This document shows, one piece after another, positions 31,050 to 41,769 of a stretch of 64,000 nt of DNA. The stretch covers positions 7,068,001 to 7,132,000 of the forward strand of contig NC_079486.1 in the NCBI RefSeq assembly GCF_026230105.1. The letters are read 5' to 3'. The position numbers and the translations under genes are program-made. How positions within the stretch are numbered: position 1 is the first letter of the stretch; every line of letters begins with the position of its first letter. A model generated the notes under the pieces. The model did not search any database. It saw only the letters and a program-made list of their open reading frames with translations, and was not told the DNA's origin. Source of the DNA: Diorhabda sublineata (taxonomy: Eukaryota; Arthropoda; Insecta; Coleoptera; Chrysomelidae).

Positions 31050-33130
31050 TACTTTCTTCTTTTTTGGAGGGCTAACGTTTTCATTCAGTGCTCTGACCGT
31101 ACTGTCTTAACTAGACATGATTTTTTCCTTGGAGGTTTATCGTTATTTTCCTAAATAAAAATATTTTCAAGACCAAGAAACTAATTTTGATGAAAAAGTT
31201 TATGAAAATATATAAGCTAAGCAAAATCGTTATGTATCTGTATTCGTTTGCTGCCTTTGTTTACTAAATACCAAAAAAGCATTTTGAATAGATTTGTTGG
31301 AGTGAAATATTTTTGAGTGTTTAGATATTGTTCAAGTGATATATTAGTCTTAGTTTCAATTTTTAGTAAAGCTTTTTATATTTCCCCATTCCAGTCATAT
31401 GGTTAAATTAGTTACTTACAAAACTCTACAGAATAGGATACTCGAATAATGTATATTTTGACTTATAATATTATTATGAGGAAAGTAGTAGTCAAAAACA
31501 AGATGAAAGTAATGTGAAGAAGAGCCATGATTAGGAAAATGATGCTGAAAACAAAAAACAAGAAACAGAAAAGTCCAAAGTGTAAAATGAAGAAAGAAAG
31601 AACAAGAAATAAGGAAATAAAGAAGATAAAATTATGCCCCATCGCGTAATTTTACAACAAAAACAATCAATTCATTAACAAGCCCAAACAATCTTGACAG
31701 CACTTTCACTCATTTCATCGCACAGAATGGCAAAAAGTCGGGATTGCTTAGGCTGCGACTTAATGAAATTTACATTCTTCACTGTATTATCAATCGCCAT
31801 TGGCTAAATTATTTTTCTGTTCAAGGTCAAATGCCTTTAAATTTATTGTTATGCTGCAGTTATTTTTCAGTTTTTAGGGAAAAATAGGTATTTTTATCGT
31901 ATTCCTACATCACAATCGTTGTGAAGAAGTGATTCATGAGTAAAAATGCAATGCAATAAAATTTGAAAACATTATTTTTTTGGCCAGCTTATATAATATC
32001 AACAAAATACTTCATCAAAATAAAAAACATACAATATTATCACCTTTGCATAAAAAAGTACCAACTCCATACTCAACGAAAAGTATGTATATCAATCAGT
32101 TGTTCTACAGTTTACGGACTACCTAATCATTATAATTACCTAATTATAAAATAATCTTTCTTGCTTTCTGAGTGGCAAATTTATCAATATTTTCCTTAAA
32201 ACCTATTTTTTCACAGATTTCGAATTTCATTTGAAGAGAGATTTTCTTTGAAGAACCACTCTATTTTTCAGAATACTCATATTTTTTCTTGGCCTTCATC
32301 AGTGTATCAAAATCAGAACTGCTGAGATTTCCTGCAAAGTTTCTAATTTTGTTGGAACCTTAATACCAATGACATTATAAGAACATTTTTCTTGTTGATT
32401 ACAAGAGTTATTCATACTTTCAGAAGCAGAAGAAGAAGTTTCAGGTGAGTGAAATAATTAAATTTCTAAAAATTTGGATGAAGCGAATCTTTCAGACTGA
32501 TGTAAACTACAAAATCTGCAATAAGTATGCATTAACAACATTTTTCCAACAGACAATAAATACCTTTCAGATGTTGAACCTAAACACTGCCAAGAAGAAC
32601 CCGGTTTATTACCCCCAAATTAAACATAACTTTTTGCCCGAAAACAAAATTATTTTCTTGGTCTTGAAATTATTTTTGTTTAGATTAATTGTGGAAAATA
32701 TTGCCCATTAACCAAATTTAGTGAGAACTGAAGCCAGATCATAATGATTTTAATTATATTACGATTTATAAATAAATATTTGACAACATGGAGGTTTACT
32801 GTCAAACCACAAGTTTACAAAAAACGTGTAAAAATGAGACAGCAACTGAAATAAATGAAGAAAAACCATTTCGATTCTAGTTACCAGTCTAACAACATTC
32901 ATAGAGAAAAGACTATTGTGCAGATTGGGAAATACAACGATAACCTTCAACTAGGAACATCAATCCAATTTAATACCGCAAGAGGAAAATAACGATAAAC
33001 CTCCAAGGAAAAAATTATGTCTAGTTAAGATGCCTCGGTATAATTCCGCAATCCCGCTATTATCCAGAGGAGTCAGAGAACTGCATTGAAACGTTAGCCC
33101 TCCATATCTATACCCACTTACAACAAAACC
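31050..33130. repeat. Right-arm module stretch
   Basis: 31.05-31.98 kb is absent from the left arm and contains another broken copy of the DESNVKKSHD text (31,495-31,560). 32.0-33.13 kb mirrors 3.0-4.14 kb and includes the block shared with the hAT-bearing modules (32.64-32.80 kb). Just before the ARL14EP-like ORF at 33.15 kb, a different frame reads NDKPPRKKLCLVKMPRYNSA, which may be its lost upstream coding part. Confidence 0.5.
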
Positions 33131-33151
33131 ACAAACTGAAAATCTCACAAG

Positions 33152-33634
33152 ATGCTTTCAAGAAAAAGATTAATCCGATTTAAATCCGTCAGATCTACAG
33201 CATCCAGTCAAAATTATCCACAAACTGATATAAATAGAGAAAGATCATGGCGACTTGATTCCGCAAGTCTACCGACATCGAATCAGTGTAAGATACAGAT
33301 TGAAATAAATGAAAAAAACCATTTCGATATGGTTCCGCAAGCCTATTACCATTCAGAGACAGTAGTGTACAAATTGAAGAAAAATAACGATATTCTTCCA
33401 CGAAGAACATCTATCCCGTTTGATGCAGCAATGCCGTCAACATCTTATGAAAATAAATCAGAAATGGATCTTTGTAACTGCTTGAGTTTAAGATGCCATG
33501 GTTGCTTTGGAGAATGCTTAAAATGTGCTTCTAAGAAATGTGGACCAGAATGTAAGTTCAACCGACCGTTTTACATTAACAGTATCATTTATTTACATTC
33601 TGAAAAGGTTATCACAAACCCTTTGTTGAAGTAA
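33152..33634 (+). CDS. ARL14EP-like protein (ARF7EP_C domain), best copy
   Basis: A complete 160-codon frame from MLSRKRLIRFKS to ITNPLLK and a stop. Residues about 106-155 carry LCNCL.LRCHGCFGEC, CASKKCGPEC and NRPFYIN, then SEKVITNP, matching the ARL14EP C-terminal domain to its end, so no intron is needed. Human ARL14EP is longer (about 260 residues), so this is the C-terminal half plus a basic N-terminus, or a shortened relative. The CxCNR cysteine is F. The same ORF in other module copies is also open, which argues for recent spread or for selection. It is embedded in the right arm of the inverted duplication and has no clear promoter. Function here is unknown. Confidence 0.65.
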   Translation: MLSRKRLIRFKSVRSTASSQNYPQTDINRERSWRLDSASLPTSNQCKIQIEINEKNHFDMVPQAYYHSETVVYKLKKNNDILPRRTSIPFDAAMPSTSYENKSEMDLCNCLSLRCHGCFGECLKCASKKCGPECKFNRPFYINSIIYLHSEKVITNPLLK

Positions 33635-33639
33635 AAATG

Positions 33640-35320
33640 TTAATTGTGTTTTCTAATTGTTTTGAAGAAAAATGTTTATATATGTGTTTGAAATTGAAGG
33701 TATGTAGATTATTCATTCATATAAGATATACCTACATGAATTTTTTTATAAAAATTTCAAATCTTGTTGAGCTCCAAAACTATTGATACGTTTACCTCCG
33801 TGTCCTTGCTGTTCTTCACGCGAGTTCTTTTTTGACAGTTAGTTAATTCAGATTTAATCAATATATTTAATGTTTATAAAAAAAGTTGTTTAAATAACTT
33901 AAGCAGTTTGAATAAATTATTGTTAGCAATTTTTTGGTGTATAGATATAGTAATAAAACAGGCAGGTGGGAAAATCAAAAAGTGATGAACTTATCGATCT
34001 GGCTTTGTAATTACTATTTGGGAAGAGGTGATTCATTCATTAGTATTAGATATTGCCAACGTCTTAAAAGCATTTAGCTTGTGTAAATCATATTCATGCA
34101 TATTTATTGATTATTCTGTATTTTACAACAATGCATGAAAGATCCGCTTCATCTAAATTTTCCTAAATTGAATTATTACATTCATCTGAAACTTCCAAGA
34201 GTGAGACTCTCTTATAACCAATAAGAAAAATGTTCTAATAATGTCACTGATATTGAGGTTCCAATAAAAAATAAAAACAGGAAACAAACATGAATACATG
34301 GACCTATTGGGTACTTCATTTTGCAAGGACAAGGAAAAACTAATTTACAAAAAAAATGCCTTGAATTTATTCATGAAAGTGGGGACAGATTTTTAAAATT
34401 AAAATTCTTTAAAAACATTTTTTAAACATCTCATCACCTAAGAAAAGCTTTTTATATTTCCCGATCCTATCGTATTGTTTAATTAGTTAGTAATGTTGTT
34501 CGACTTGGAAATGATGAAGGAGTTAGACCGGAAACAAAAATTAAAACAATACATATTTTCTACGAAAAGGATTTTAGTGATCTCAAATATTTGAGTTTAT
34601 ATACTCGAAAGTGGTTTTTTCATAACTAGGGGGTTTTATATAAAATCATATGATTTGTTGGGATTTATTTAAGAGATACCAAGATACAAATTGTCCACAG
34701 TATCCAGTAAAAGATGAGTAATTATTGAACTTAGCACTTAATTTTGAAGTTGTTCTAATTCAATCTGAGTAATAGTAGTCTTTCTTTCAAGAAATAGTCC
34801 AAATGGATCAAAGTACATATTTTGTTCAATGCCAGAGTGAGTTTACTATTTCAATCAACTGACTATCTTAAATGAAATTATACTCGATAATATTTTTTTG
34901 TTTTGTACAAAACAATAGAGACTAACGGAGAACATCGAAACAGGCGTCAGACAGTGTAATAGTAAGTGTGGTAAAAGTAGTAGTACATGTCTTGGATTTC
35001 TGGATGTAAGTATTCTCTTATCTTCTTTTACTTTCGTGATATGTTCATTTAACAAATTTTGGGCAGCTGTGTGTATGTCCTCAGTGTCAATTCTTTGTAC
35101 AATCAACCAATCAACATGTATACCATAAGTTTTTACATATATTTATTGTATTTAAATATTTACCTCTATTATTCGATTCACTTTAACAATTTTGTTTTCA
35201 TAAGTATTTTCATTAGCCATTCGAAGTATTATCTGATGTGGAGTTGTCAGTATTGGTATTGCCATTCGTTTTCTTAATGTTTCTTTTATACTTGTCAATT
35301 TGTCACTGTTACAATCAAAC
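33640..35320. repeat. Right-arm module stretch
   Basis: Inverted copy of 0.88-2.4 kb and related to 56.26-57.36 and 61.92-63.5 kb. It contains broken exon-like fragments (TEDIHTAAQNLLNEHITKVK on the minus strand at 35,040-35,105; FDPFG.. near 34,800). No intact gene. Confidence 0.55.
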
Positions 35321-35523
35321 AAAGACTACGAAGAACAAGAAGAAGAGGAGAAGTAAGAAGCAGAGGAGGATAAAGAATAGAACGTGGACGAAGTATAAGA
35401 ATAGCAGAAAGATACTTTTGAATGGCGATGTCGTGATTTTTAAAGGAATTTTCTGTGGGAATGCAAATTTCTGTTCTAATTTTTGATAACAATTCCTTAA
35501 TTTTCTCAATAAAGTTTGTTGAA
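35321..35523 (+). pseudogene. Captured 3' end of CW-PWWP gene, copy 2
   Basis: Plus-strand match to the end of exon 2 and the 3'UTR of the gene at 8,920-9,095. It begins at GAAGACTACGAAGAA, passes through the degenerate acidic tail (stops present) and 'agcagaaagatacttttga', and ends just after AATAAA at 35,508-35,513. Upstream is unrelated module DNA. This is the copy most like the gene. Confidence 0.8.
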
Positions 35524-35529
35524 AAATCC

Positions 35530-36850
35530 TATTTTTTCATTAGTTTTATGCAAATCATTATTTATGCCAAATTTTATCATTTTCATGCCTTTTCCTTAAA
35601 TTTCCAAAAAAAAAATTCAATTATATTGTCTTAAAGCATCATAAATATGAGTAATTCCATGATTAACACGTTAACCGCAGAGCCAAACATGTATGCCCCT
35701 TTCCGTCAATTTGATGCCCAATTTGATTTGTCACAAAAATTTCATAAATATGACTAAATTCATTATTCAACTGACAAGCCGATAATTTTTTTTGTACAAG
35801 CCAATCAATTTTATTTATTTTTCAATAGCAATTTTTTTCGCATAATTTCGATGCACAAATCGAAGATTCTCAACATTTTTTTCCGCCACAATTAGGGTAC
35901 AATATTGTTGCGTATCTTAAAAAGAATAGATTGAAAATTTTTGGAGACTCTCAAAAACAGCAGTTAGTGAAGAATTACTTAAACTAAAAAAATTTGATTG
36001 TTGTATTATACTTGTATTTTCTAAAATTAATAATCATCATAATAGAAGGGTGATAGTACATTGACGAAATTTCGACTGGGAAAATGTTATAACCTGGAAA
36101 AATCGGGAGACTAGTACTTGACTTTCAATTTTTACTAGACACCCTATTTCAAGAAAAATTGTAGATGTAACGGATAAAAGTATGGACAAATATTGACTCG
36201 TTTTTCCCGAATTTTCTGTATCTGAGTTGAGAAGCTATGTGCACATCCATGTACTCTAGTAGGAGTTGAAGGTAAAGTTATTCCAAGTTTCTCAGACAGA
36301 ACTAAGACACTGAATGAAAACTCTTACGACAGAATAGAGTGCAGAAAAGCACATTCATTACTTCCTCTACCTTCCGTTAAACTATCAAGAGCTTCTAGAA
36401 GAGCGGGGAGTGCAGGAAGTTGTTTCATTAAGGTCAACACTGCTTCGAGCATTTCTATACACCTTGTTTTACACAGTGTCTTTGAACTATATTTACCTGG
36501 CTCAATTCAATCGGAAATATGGACAGTTGCTGTATACTGCAAGAGGTTAAATCTTGGAAATTCTGGTTTGGACTTTCTTAATTATTCCACTCATTTTCAT
36601 CTGCCATTATTGTGAAAAAATCTAGACTCTTTTCGATTCGTTTTTGTTGGCAAAAATATTGTAGAAGCCTATGGATATTTAGTGTCAGTGTGTGAAGTAA
36701 CTTTTCTTAATTTCAAAACTTTCCGATTTTCTGAAAAATTCTCCTATTCAATGGCAAACAGAAACATCATCTAAATAGTTTTAGTTTGAAAATAACAAGG
36801 TATAAGATATCAATCAATCCAAAATATGAGTCAAATTCACTTTATTTACA
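35530..36850 (-). mobile_element. Composite module end, inverted copy
   Basis: Reverse-complement match to 54.8-56.08 and 60.32-61.74 kb, and in part to 1-690. It contains the ZMYM1-like relic (36.22-36.53 kb) and a stretch of about 210 bp (35.99-36.20 kb) that copy B lacks and copy C has (61.05-61.26 kb). Confidence 0.7.
36220..36530 (-). pseudogene. ZMYM1-like hAT transposase relic, inverted copy
   Basis: Minus-strand reading resembles the KxLCxTRWxERxxAV block of ZMYM1-type hAT proteins. The better preserved copies at 55.28 and 60.75 kb read SKSLCKTRCIEMLQAVLTLM and LLEALDRSTEGRGSNE. It is short and broken. Confidence 0.4.
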
Positions 36851-36879
36851 ATCCAAATTAAAAATATAATGATATGAAT

Positions 36880-37200
36880 ATTCACTATCTATAGAAATTT
36901 AAATACCCGGATCTGATCGACGGTTATTGAACAAGTCATAGAACATTCTAATCCCGGAACTTTTGGCGAACTTTATTTAATCAAAGTGTATTTCTAACTA
37001 GAGTTTCCATAGATAATTCAATTTTTTTATCCTAATTTCACAAAATCTGGTTGCAATTGTGAAGAATTAGCGATCAATGTCCAATTTGGCGAACAATCAA
37101 TTGAACTACTCATATTATTGGTTGTTATACTAATAGATGGAGTATTGTCGATATTCTCAGTAGTTCTAGAATCACTAACGTCTCTCCGAATCAAGTCTTA
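36880..37200 (-). pseudogene. Last exon and 3' region of an unidentified gene, copy 1
   Basis: The minus strand reads RRDVSDSRTTENIDNTPSIS, TTNNMSSSIDCSPNWTLI and QPDFVKLG with a stop near 37,051. The same text, with a few changes, is on the plus strand at 54,460-54,627. The 3' flank joins the composite module at the same point in both places, so this gene piece is part of the repeated unit. WTLI after acidic/serine residues could be an LC3-interacting motif, but that is only a pattern match. Family not recognised. Confidence 0.5.
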
Positions 37201-37675
37201 AGAGCTCGCGAAGAAGTTGAAACTTGATGGAGGAGTTTGTCCGAAATGTCCAAGGATCAAAAACCTTCTGAAGAAATCCCAAAAATATGTAACCAGTGAA
37301 GGTTGATACCTTATATTCGAACCGCCCTCGTATTAAAAGATTACAATTCATCAGCTCATAAATCTTGGTTGATAATTTTTGAAACAAAAAAAATAATAGT
37401 TCGATGAAAAACGGTTTATTACGATTATTGGCAGTCTTATATACTTTTATTTCAAAATTTTTTTCACAAAAATTCAAAATTTAATCGAAATTTGTGTTTG
37501 CTTTATGCGTAAAAAAAACCACATTCTAATATCTAGTTATAGAACAATAATTGAGTTTATATATCAAAATTGACAGATCTGTTTTGACACCTGTCATAAT
37601 TTCTGATTCATTTACTATAATAATGAACATGAATATATTGAAAAGAAGAACCAGCGATACTTCCACGCAAACGGA
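37200..37675. other. Intergenic stretch
   Basis: Separates the minus-strand exon relic from the plus-strand hypothetical gene. A 100-codon minus-strand ORF (37,175-37,477) has no recognisable features. An upstream plus-strand frame (37,551-37,742, including KRRTSDTSTQTECTF) overlaps the next gene in another frame and may be an untranslated or mis-framed 5' part. Confidence 0.4.
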
Positions 37676-38200
37676 ATGTACATTCCCCATAGTACTTTTG
37701 AGAAATTACCTCGAGTACCACCAAGACATTATTTACGTATAAAAAGTCTTAATACCAACGATTCGATCGTTATAACTAAAAGTAAATCGTGCTTAATCCG
37801 TAAATTACCTTCTCATTACAGTAATTTCGCTAAATCCATAAACAAGAATCAATCGGTGAATTCCACGTTGACAGACATCGATAAACCGATAATAGCTAAA
37901 TCGAAGAAAACCGTTAGATTCGTGAGTCCAGTTGAAAGAAGCGTTGGAGATTTGAATGTACCTATCATGTTAAGCGAACCTTCTAGTTATAAACAAGAAG
38001 ATCTCAAACTGGGTACTATTATTGAAAACGATAACGAAGATACGACAATACCTCAACTAGAATTAGCTTTCGATGAAGACTCTGTCGATACTTCTAATCG
38101 TGAAGAAAAACCAGACAATGATTCCGAAAACGTAGATGATGTTGGAATAGTTACTATTAGAGCTCATACTGTTATTATTAATAATCATTTTTTCAAATAA
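37676..38200 (+). CDS. Hypothetical protein, 174 aa, with RVxF-like motif
   Basis: Single open frame from MYIPHSTFEKLPRVPPRHYL to HTVIINNHFFK. Codon use is less AT-driven than the surrounding repeats and the region is not repeated in the window, so a real host gene is likely. The protein is mostly polar and probably disordered, with an acidic stretch (ENDNEDTT, DNDSENVDDVG). KKTVRFVSP (about residue 78) fits the RVxF docking motif for protein phosphatase 1, a short motif that also occurs by chance. The ATG at 37,676 is the first in frame after an upstream stop at 37,604. AATAAA-like sequence overlaps the stop. The last residues (VTIRAHTVIINNHFF) resemble the end of the protein at 46,192. Family not recognised. 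Confidence 0.55.
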   Translation: MYIPHSTFEKLPRVPPRHYLRIKSLNTNDSIVITKSKSCLIRKLPSHYSNFAKSINKNQSVNSTLTDIDKPIIAKSKKTVRFVSPVERSVGDLNVPIMLSEPSSYKQEDLKLGTIIENDNEDTTIPQLELAFDEDSVDTSNREEKPDNDSENVDDVGIVTIRAHTVIINNHFFK

Positions 38201-38247
38201 ATAACTTTAATTTGTTAAATAATATGAATAAATTTATTTAAATATAT

Positions 38248-38821
38248 AGAAATGTTCTTTAAGACACTTTTAACTTTTTTAAAAAGTACTTTTATTTACA
38301 ATAAACGACTTATAATTTCTACAGAAGATAAATTTACAGACAAATCAATATTTTAACAATAAACAGTAACAAAACAATGAATGAACTCTAATTTAATGCA
38401 ATGAACTTATATTTATTTGATACGTATTTTGGAATCCGCTGACTATGTGAATATTGTTTATTGCACTTTGGAATCCGCTGGTCGTGTGGCAGTGTCGGGG
38501 ACCTTTCACATTTCTATATATATAAGTTGTTGTTTTTTTTTGAACATTATACAAAATTATAGTTTCGGAACATCGCCGTTACTTTAACAGCTTCATTCTT
38601 CCACCGTCTGCAACTTTTATTACGAATTTCCATGTTTTATATATTACATACATTATTGTTTTAGGATGTTTTTTTTGTGATAAAATGTATACCAGTTTTG
38701 TTATTACATTTTTAATTATTCAAAATGCATATTTATTCCTCTCGCTATGAAAAGATGGATACATAAACACGAACCAATCAACTCTAATTGGAAAGTGTCG
38801 TAGAAAATAAATACAAAAAAG
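38248..38821 (-). repeat. 3' LTR of the gypsy-like element
   Basis: By eye about seven differences from the other LTR, all in the first 230 bp of this orientation; the remaining roughly 350 bp look identical. The envelope-like frame runs on into it, as in gypsy-type elements. Confidence 0.88.
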
Positions 38822-39066
38822 ACTGTTATTAAAATAATCAAAATTGTAATTAAAGAAACAATACTGAGTCCTGCGGAAAATTGCGGCAGGAGTGGGATTG
38901 GTTCAATGGGTTGAACTTGTCCGTGCGTTTCTGGAATTTGGAGTTTTTCAAGCATAATTTCGTGTTTCGGATGCAGCTTGATTGGGACTACTTGCGGCAC
39001 TGTAATTTCTTGCACAATTTTCTTATTGTATCGTATTCCTTCTATAGTAATTGGCTCGTTTGTCAT
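38716..39066 (-). pseudogene. env: Envelope-like C-terminal piece
   Basis: A 116-codon minus-strand frame. It has one strongly hydrophobic segment (about residues 68-93, ISLVSLITILIILIT-like) and a short tail that enters the LTR, as in the transmembrane subunit of gypsy-type env proteins. The surface subunit, cleavage site and fusion region are missing. It is an old genomic copy, inactive. Confidence 0.55.
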
Positions 39067-39099
39067 TAAGATGCTACTTCTCCTAATTTCTTGGTTTTG

Positions 39100-40340
39100 A
39101 ATTATGGTTGGATGAACTATTCCTAATAGAATTACTTTGCTGGTTTCTTGTGAAAAGTTCTCTGTTGTGATTGACTTGGTGCTTCGTGAGTGGCTTCGTA
39201 AAAATTTTCGACCTGGACGTCTGGATGAGAATTTTCGTTTTCAAAATTGTCATTTGTATCGTCAAAGTCTAAAGTATCGTTAGGGTTGAAGTATTCATTT
39301 TGATGGGAATCAACATTAAAATTAAAAGTTTTTCTCGTGGAAGTACTCATTGGTTGATTTTTTACTATAAATACTTTGTACACCACTCATTGGTTGTGGG
39401 ACATTTCGAGTAGTTAGAGAATTTCTTTGGTGTTGTGGAGCAAGGGGGTTTGGATTATTTCCAAAAGAATTGTTTGAAAAAGAGTTATTTCGTGGGGGAC
39501 TTGGGTTAATAATAGGGTTTCGAGTGAAAGTTTGATTAAATCTATTGTGGTTTGAAGGAACAGAACTTTGTTTTGATTTTTGGATAGAGGGTAGTCTTCT
39601 ATTTTGTTGACTCCTCAAAAAGTTCATATATAATTGTTGATTTTTATGATTATCGTAGGAGATACATTTGTGCAGGGCTTCATCGAGAGAATTTATTTGA
39701 AAATGTGATAAATATTCACAATATGGCTCGTTAATGCTAGTGCAAAACTTTTTGAGAGCAATATTTTTAAAGTATGGGGTTTTGAAATTTACAGTTTCTT
39801 ATTATCATTAAGAGCTATGTGTTGAAGCAAATCATTTAAATTATTAGAGATTCTTTGGTGATATTGGTCATACGTCTCATTATCGTACTGAACTGTTGTA
39901 GATAATTGAGTTAGTAAAATATCTTCGGAGCGTCGATCTCCGTATTTAGATAGTAATGCTGGACGTGCATCAGTCCAAAGTGTTAAATTTGAGTAGTTTA
40001 AAAAATCTCTAGGTTCACCTTTTATACGAGAAATAATATTGGCATTTAATATGAATTCTTGAGATTGAGTGAGATTCTGTGACCGAAGGAACGTAATTAA
40101 GTTATCTACCGATTTTATAAATGTTGAAAGATTATCTTTCGAACTAAATTCAGGTAGAGTGGCACAGAGACTGGAGATAACATTGTTTTGAAGAGACATA
40201 TTCAAGCTAGCAGTGTTTCGAACTTTTAAAATTTGATTTTTAAAAAATCGAGAACTATTAGCTGAAGTAGAACTGTTTATAGAGTGATTTGACAATAATA
40301 AATGTAAGTTACTTTCAGAAATATCGCTAAAAGTGCTCAT
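39100..40340 (-). pseudogene. gag: Gag of the gypsy-like element, frameshifted
   Basis: Likely start MSTFSDISE at 40,340. The capsid-like part has LPEFSSKDNLSTFIKSVDN, ISRIKGEPRDFL, ALLSKYGDRRSEDIL and YHQRISNNLNDLL, a Ty3/gypsy gag pattern. The frame shifts near 39,790 (HIALNDNK, then TPYFKNIALKKFC in another frame) and again near 39,335. The C-terminal part is Asn/Ser/Pro-rich without a zinc knuckle and ends in an acidic stretch (DTLDFDDTNDNFENEN). It runs into the envelope-like frame region without any pol. Confidence 0.7.
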
Positions 40341-40365
40341 AAATAAGGTGAAAAGGAATGTTGTA

Positions 40366-40376
40366 CTTACAAGATG
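40366..40376 (-). promoter_or_regulatory. Candidate leader splice donor
   Basis: Minus-strand CTT|GTAAGTAC lies between the primer-binding site and the likely gag ATG (40,340). Gypsy-type elements with env use a leader donor for the spliced env RNA. No acceptor can be tested because the middle is deleted. Confidence 0.4.
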
Positions 40377-40427
40377 AATGAGGATGATCACTGGTGATGT
40401 CTTCTGCATACTACGTTTTTCTCGCCT

Positions 40428-40450
40428 TGGTTCGATGGTTCGCAGCGCCA
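40428..40450 (-). promoter_or_regulatory. Primer-binding site of the gypsy-like element
   Basis: On the minus strand, TGGCGCTGCGAACCATCGAA directly adjoins the 5' LTR. It begins TGG, complementary to a tRNA CCA end. I cannot name the tRNA. Confidence 0.6.
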
Positions 40451-41023
40451 GAAATGTTCTTCAAGACACTTTTAACTTTTTTAAAAAGTATTTTTATTTA
40501 CAATAAACGACTTATAATTTGTACAGAAAATAACTTTACAGACAAATCAATATTTTAACAATGAACAGTAACAAAACAATGAATGAACTCTAATTTAATG
40601 CAATGAACTTATATTTATTTGATACGTATTTTGGACTCCGCTGACTATGTGAATATTGTTTATTGCACTTTGGAATCCGCTGGTCGTGTGGCAGTGTCGG
40701 GGACCTTTCACATTTCTATATATATAAGTTGTTGTTTTTTTTTGAACATTATACAAAATTATAGTTTCGGAACATCGCCGTTACTTTAACAGCTTCATTC
40801 TTCCACCGTCTGCAACTTTTATTACGAATTTCCATGTTTTATATATTACATACATTATTGTTTTAGGATGTTTTTTTTGTGATAAAATGTATACCAGTTT
40901 TGTTATTACATTTTTAATTATTCAAAATGCATATTTATTCCTCTCGCTATGAAAAGATGGATACATAAACACGAACCAATCAACTCTAATTGGAAAGTGT
41001 CGTAGAAAATAAATACAAAAAAG
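40450..41023 (-). repeat. 5' LTR of the gypsy-like element
   Basis: Direct copy of 38,248-38,821. TGGCGCTGCGAACC follows at once on the minus strand (40,449 downward), as a tRNA primer-binding site should. Confidence 0.88.
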
Positions 41024-41454
41024 CGCGCGTGCACCATTAAAAAAGCAAATTGATGTGAATCGGGGAGTGATTATTTAACTGATAAACATGTTTGGTTTTC
41101 TAAAAATTTGTTCTATCCATTATGAGCAATTGTTTTTGATTTTTTTATCGTTTTCAACATATAGAGGGTGATGAATTTTGGGTTGGAACTCAACAACAAC
41201 GAAACTACCATTTTTTAAAATAAATTTTACACTGTTAAATATTTTTCTTTGACTTTGTTTAACGTAAGACTTACACGTTACTTTTATTTTTGTTTTTGTA
41301 CGTTTTTAGACGTTCTTTTCTTAAATTTTACTACTAACTACATATATAGTATGATTTTTGTTTATTTTTCGACATTATTTTAATTTTGAAATACTAATAA
41401 AAATTTGACGTTTTTTAAAATAAAAGACTGCAAAAATCAAGAAAACTTAGAAGT

Positions 41455-41700
41455 ATGAACATATTAAAAGGTCTAAAAAATAAGAAATTAAATAAACTTA
41501 TACAAAGGTCAGGCAAAGCTTTCGAAAAATCAGATATCTATGCGGGAGGTTTCGAGGGCGTAAATGCTCTTAGAATAAACAGTTTATCTTCAGTTTCTGA
41601 AGATAATATAACTTGGTTATCGAAACGCGCGTCAATCTATATCGGCGTGAACATTGTATTCAGTCTGTTTGGTTATATAGCCACTGCTTTTTATAAATAA
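41455..41700 (+). CDS. Small hypothetical membrane protein, 81 aa
   Basis: Open frame from MNILKGLKNKKLNKLIQRSG to GYIATAFYK. The N-terminus is basic. A conserved-looking middle (AFEKSDIYAGGFEGVNALRI) is followed by one predicted transmembrane segment near the C-terminus (about residues 62-79, IYIGVNIVFSLFGYIATAF). Unique in the window, with AATAAA motifs 25-65 bp after the stop, which supports a real short gene. A mitochondrial or endomembrane tail-anchored protein is possible; I do not recognise the family. Confidence 0.55.
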   Translation: MNILKGLKNKKLNKLIQRSGKAFEKSDIYAGGFEGVNALRINSLSSVSEDNITWLSKRASIYIGVNIVFSLFGYIATAFYK

Positions 41701-41769
41701 ATCCCTTGCAGTACGCTGTATATCAAAATAAACTTGTACATTTCGTATAAACAGTATGTAATGAAATAA

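Larger units (their letters stand above)
18527..36847 (-). repeat. Right arm of large inverted duplication
   Basis: This is the reverse-complement partner of 1-12,440. It is longer because it contains a TA-flanked DNA transposon (19,659-24,396), a gag-bearing insertion (25.43-26.48 kb), a stretch at 31.05-31.98 kb missing from the left arm, and about 1 kb at 35.6-36.64 kb that the left arm has lost. It lacks the second exon of the CW-PWWP gene and about 240 bp of hAT sequence, both present in the left arm. Confidence 0.85.
38248..41023 (-). mobile_element. Gypsy-like LTR element with gag and env tail, pol deleted
   Basis: Two direct repeats of 574 bp (38,248-38,821 and 40,450-41,023; offset 2,202) enclose 1.63 kb. 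The minus strand carries a gag-like region next to the 5' LTR and a transmembrane C-terminal piece of an envelope-like protein next to the 3' LTR. No protease, RT or integrase is present, so it is an internal deletion derivative that would need another element to move. I see no 4-bp target duplication at the outer ends. Confidence 0.85.

Noticed and set aside
33550..33570. GAAT|GTAAGT as a splice donor inside the ARL14EP-like ORF
   Set aside because: The sequence after it (NRPFYIN..VITNP) continues the ARL14EP C-terminal domain in frame, so no intron is needed.
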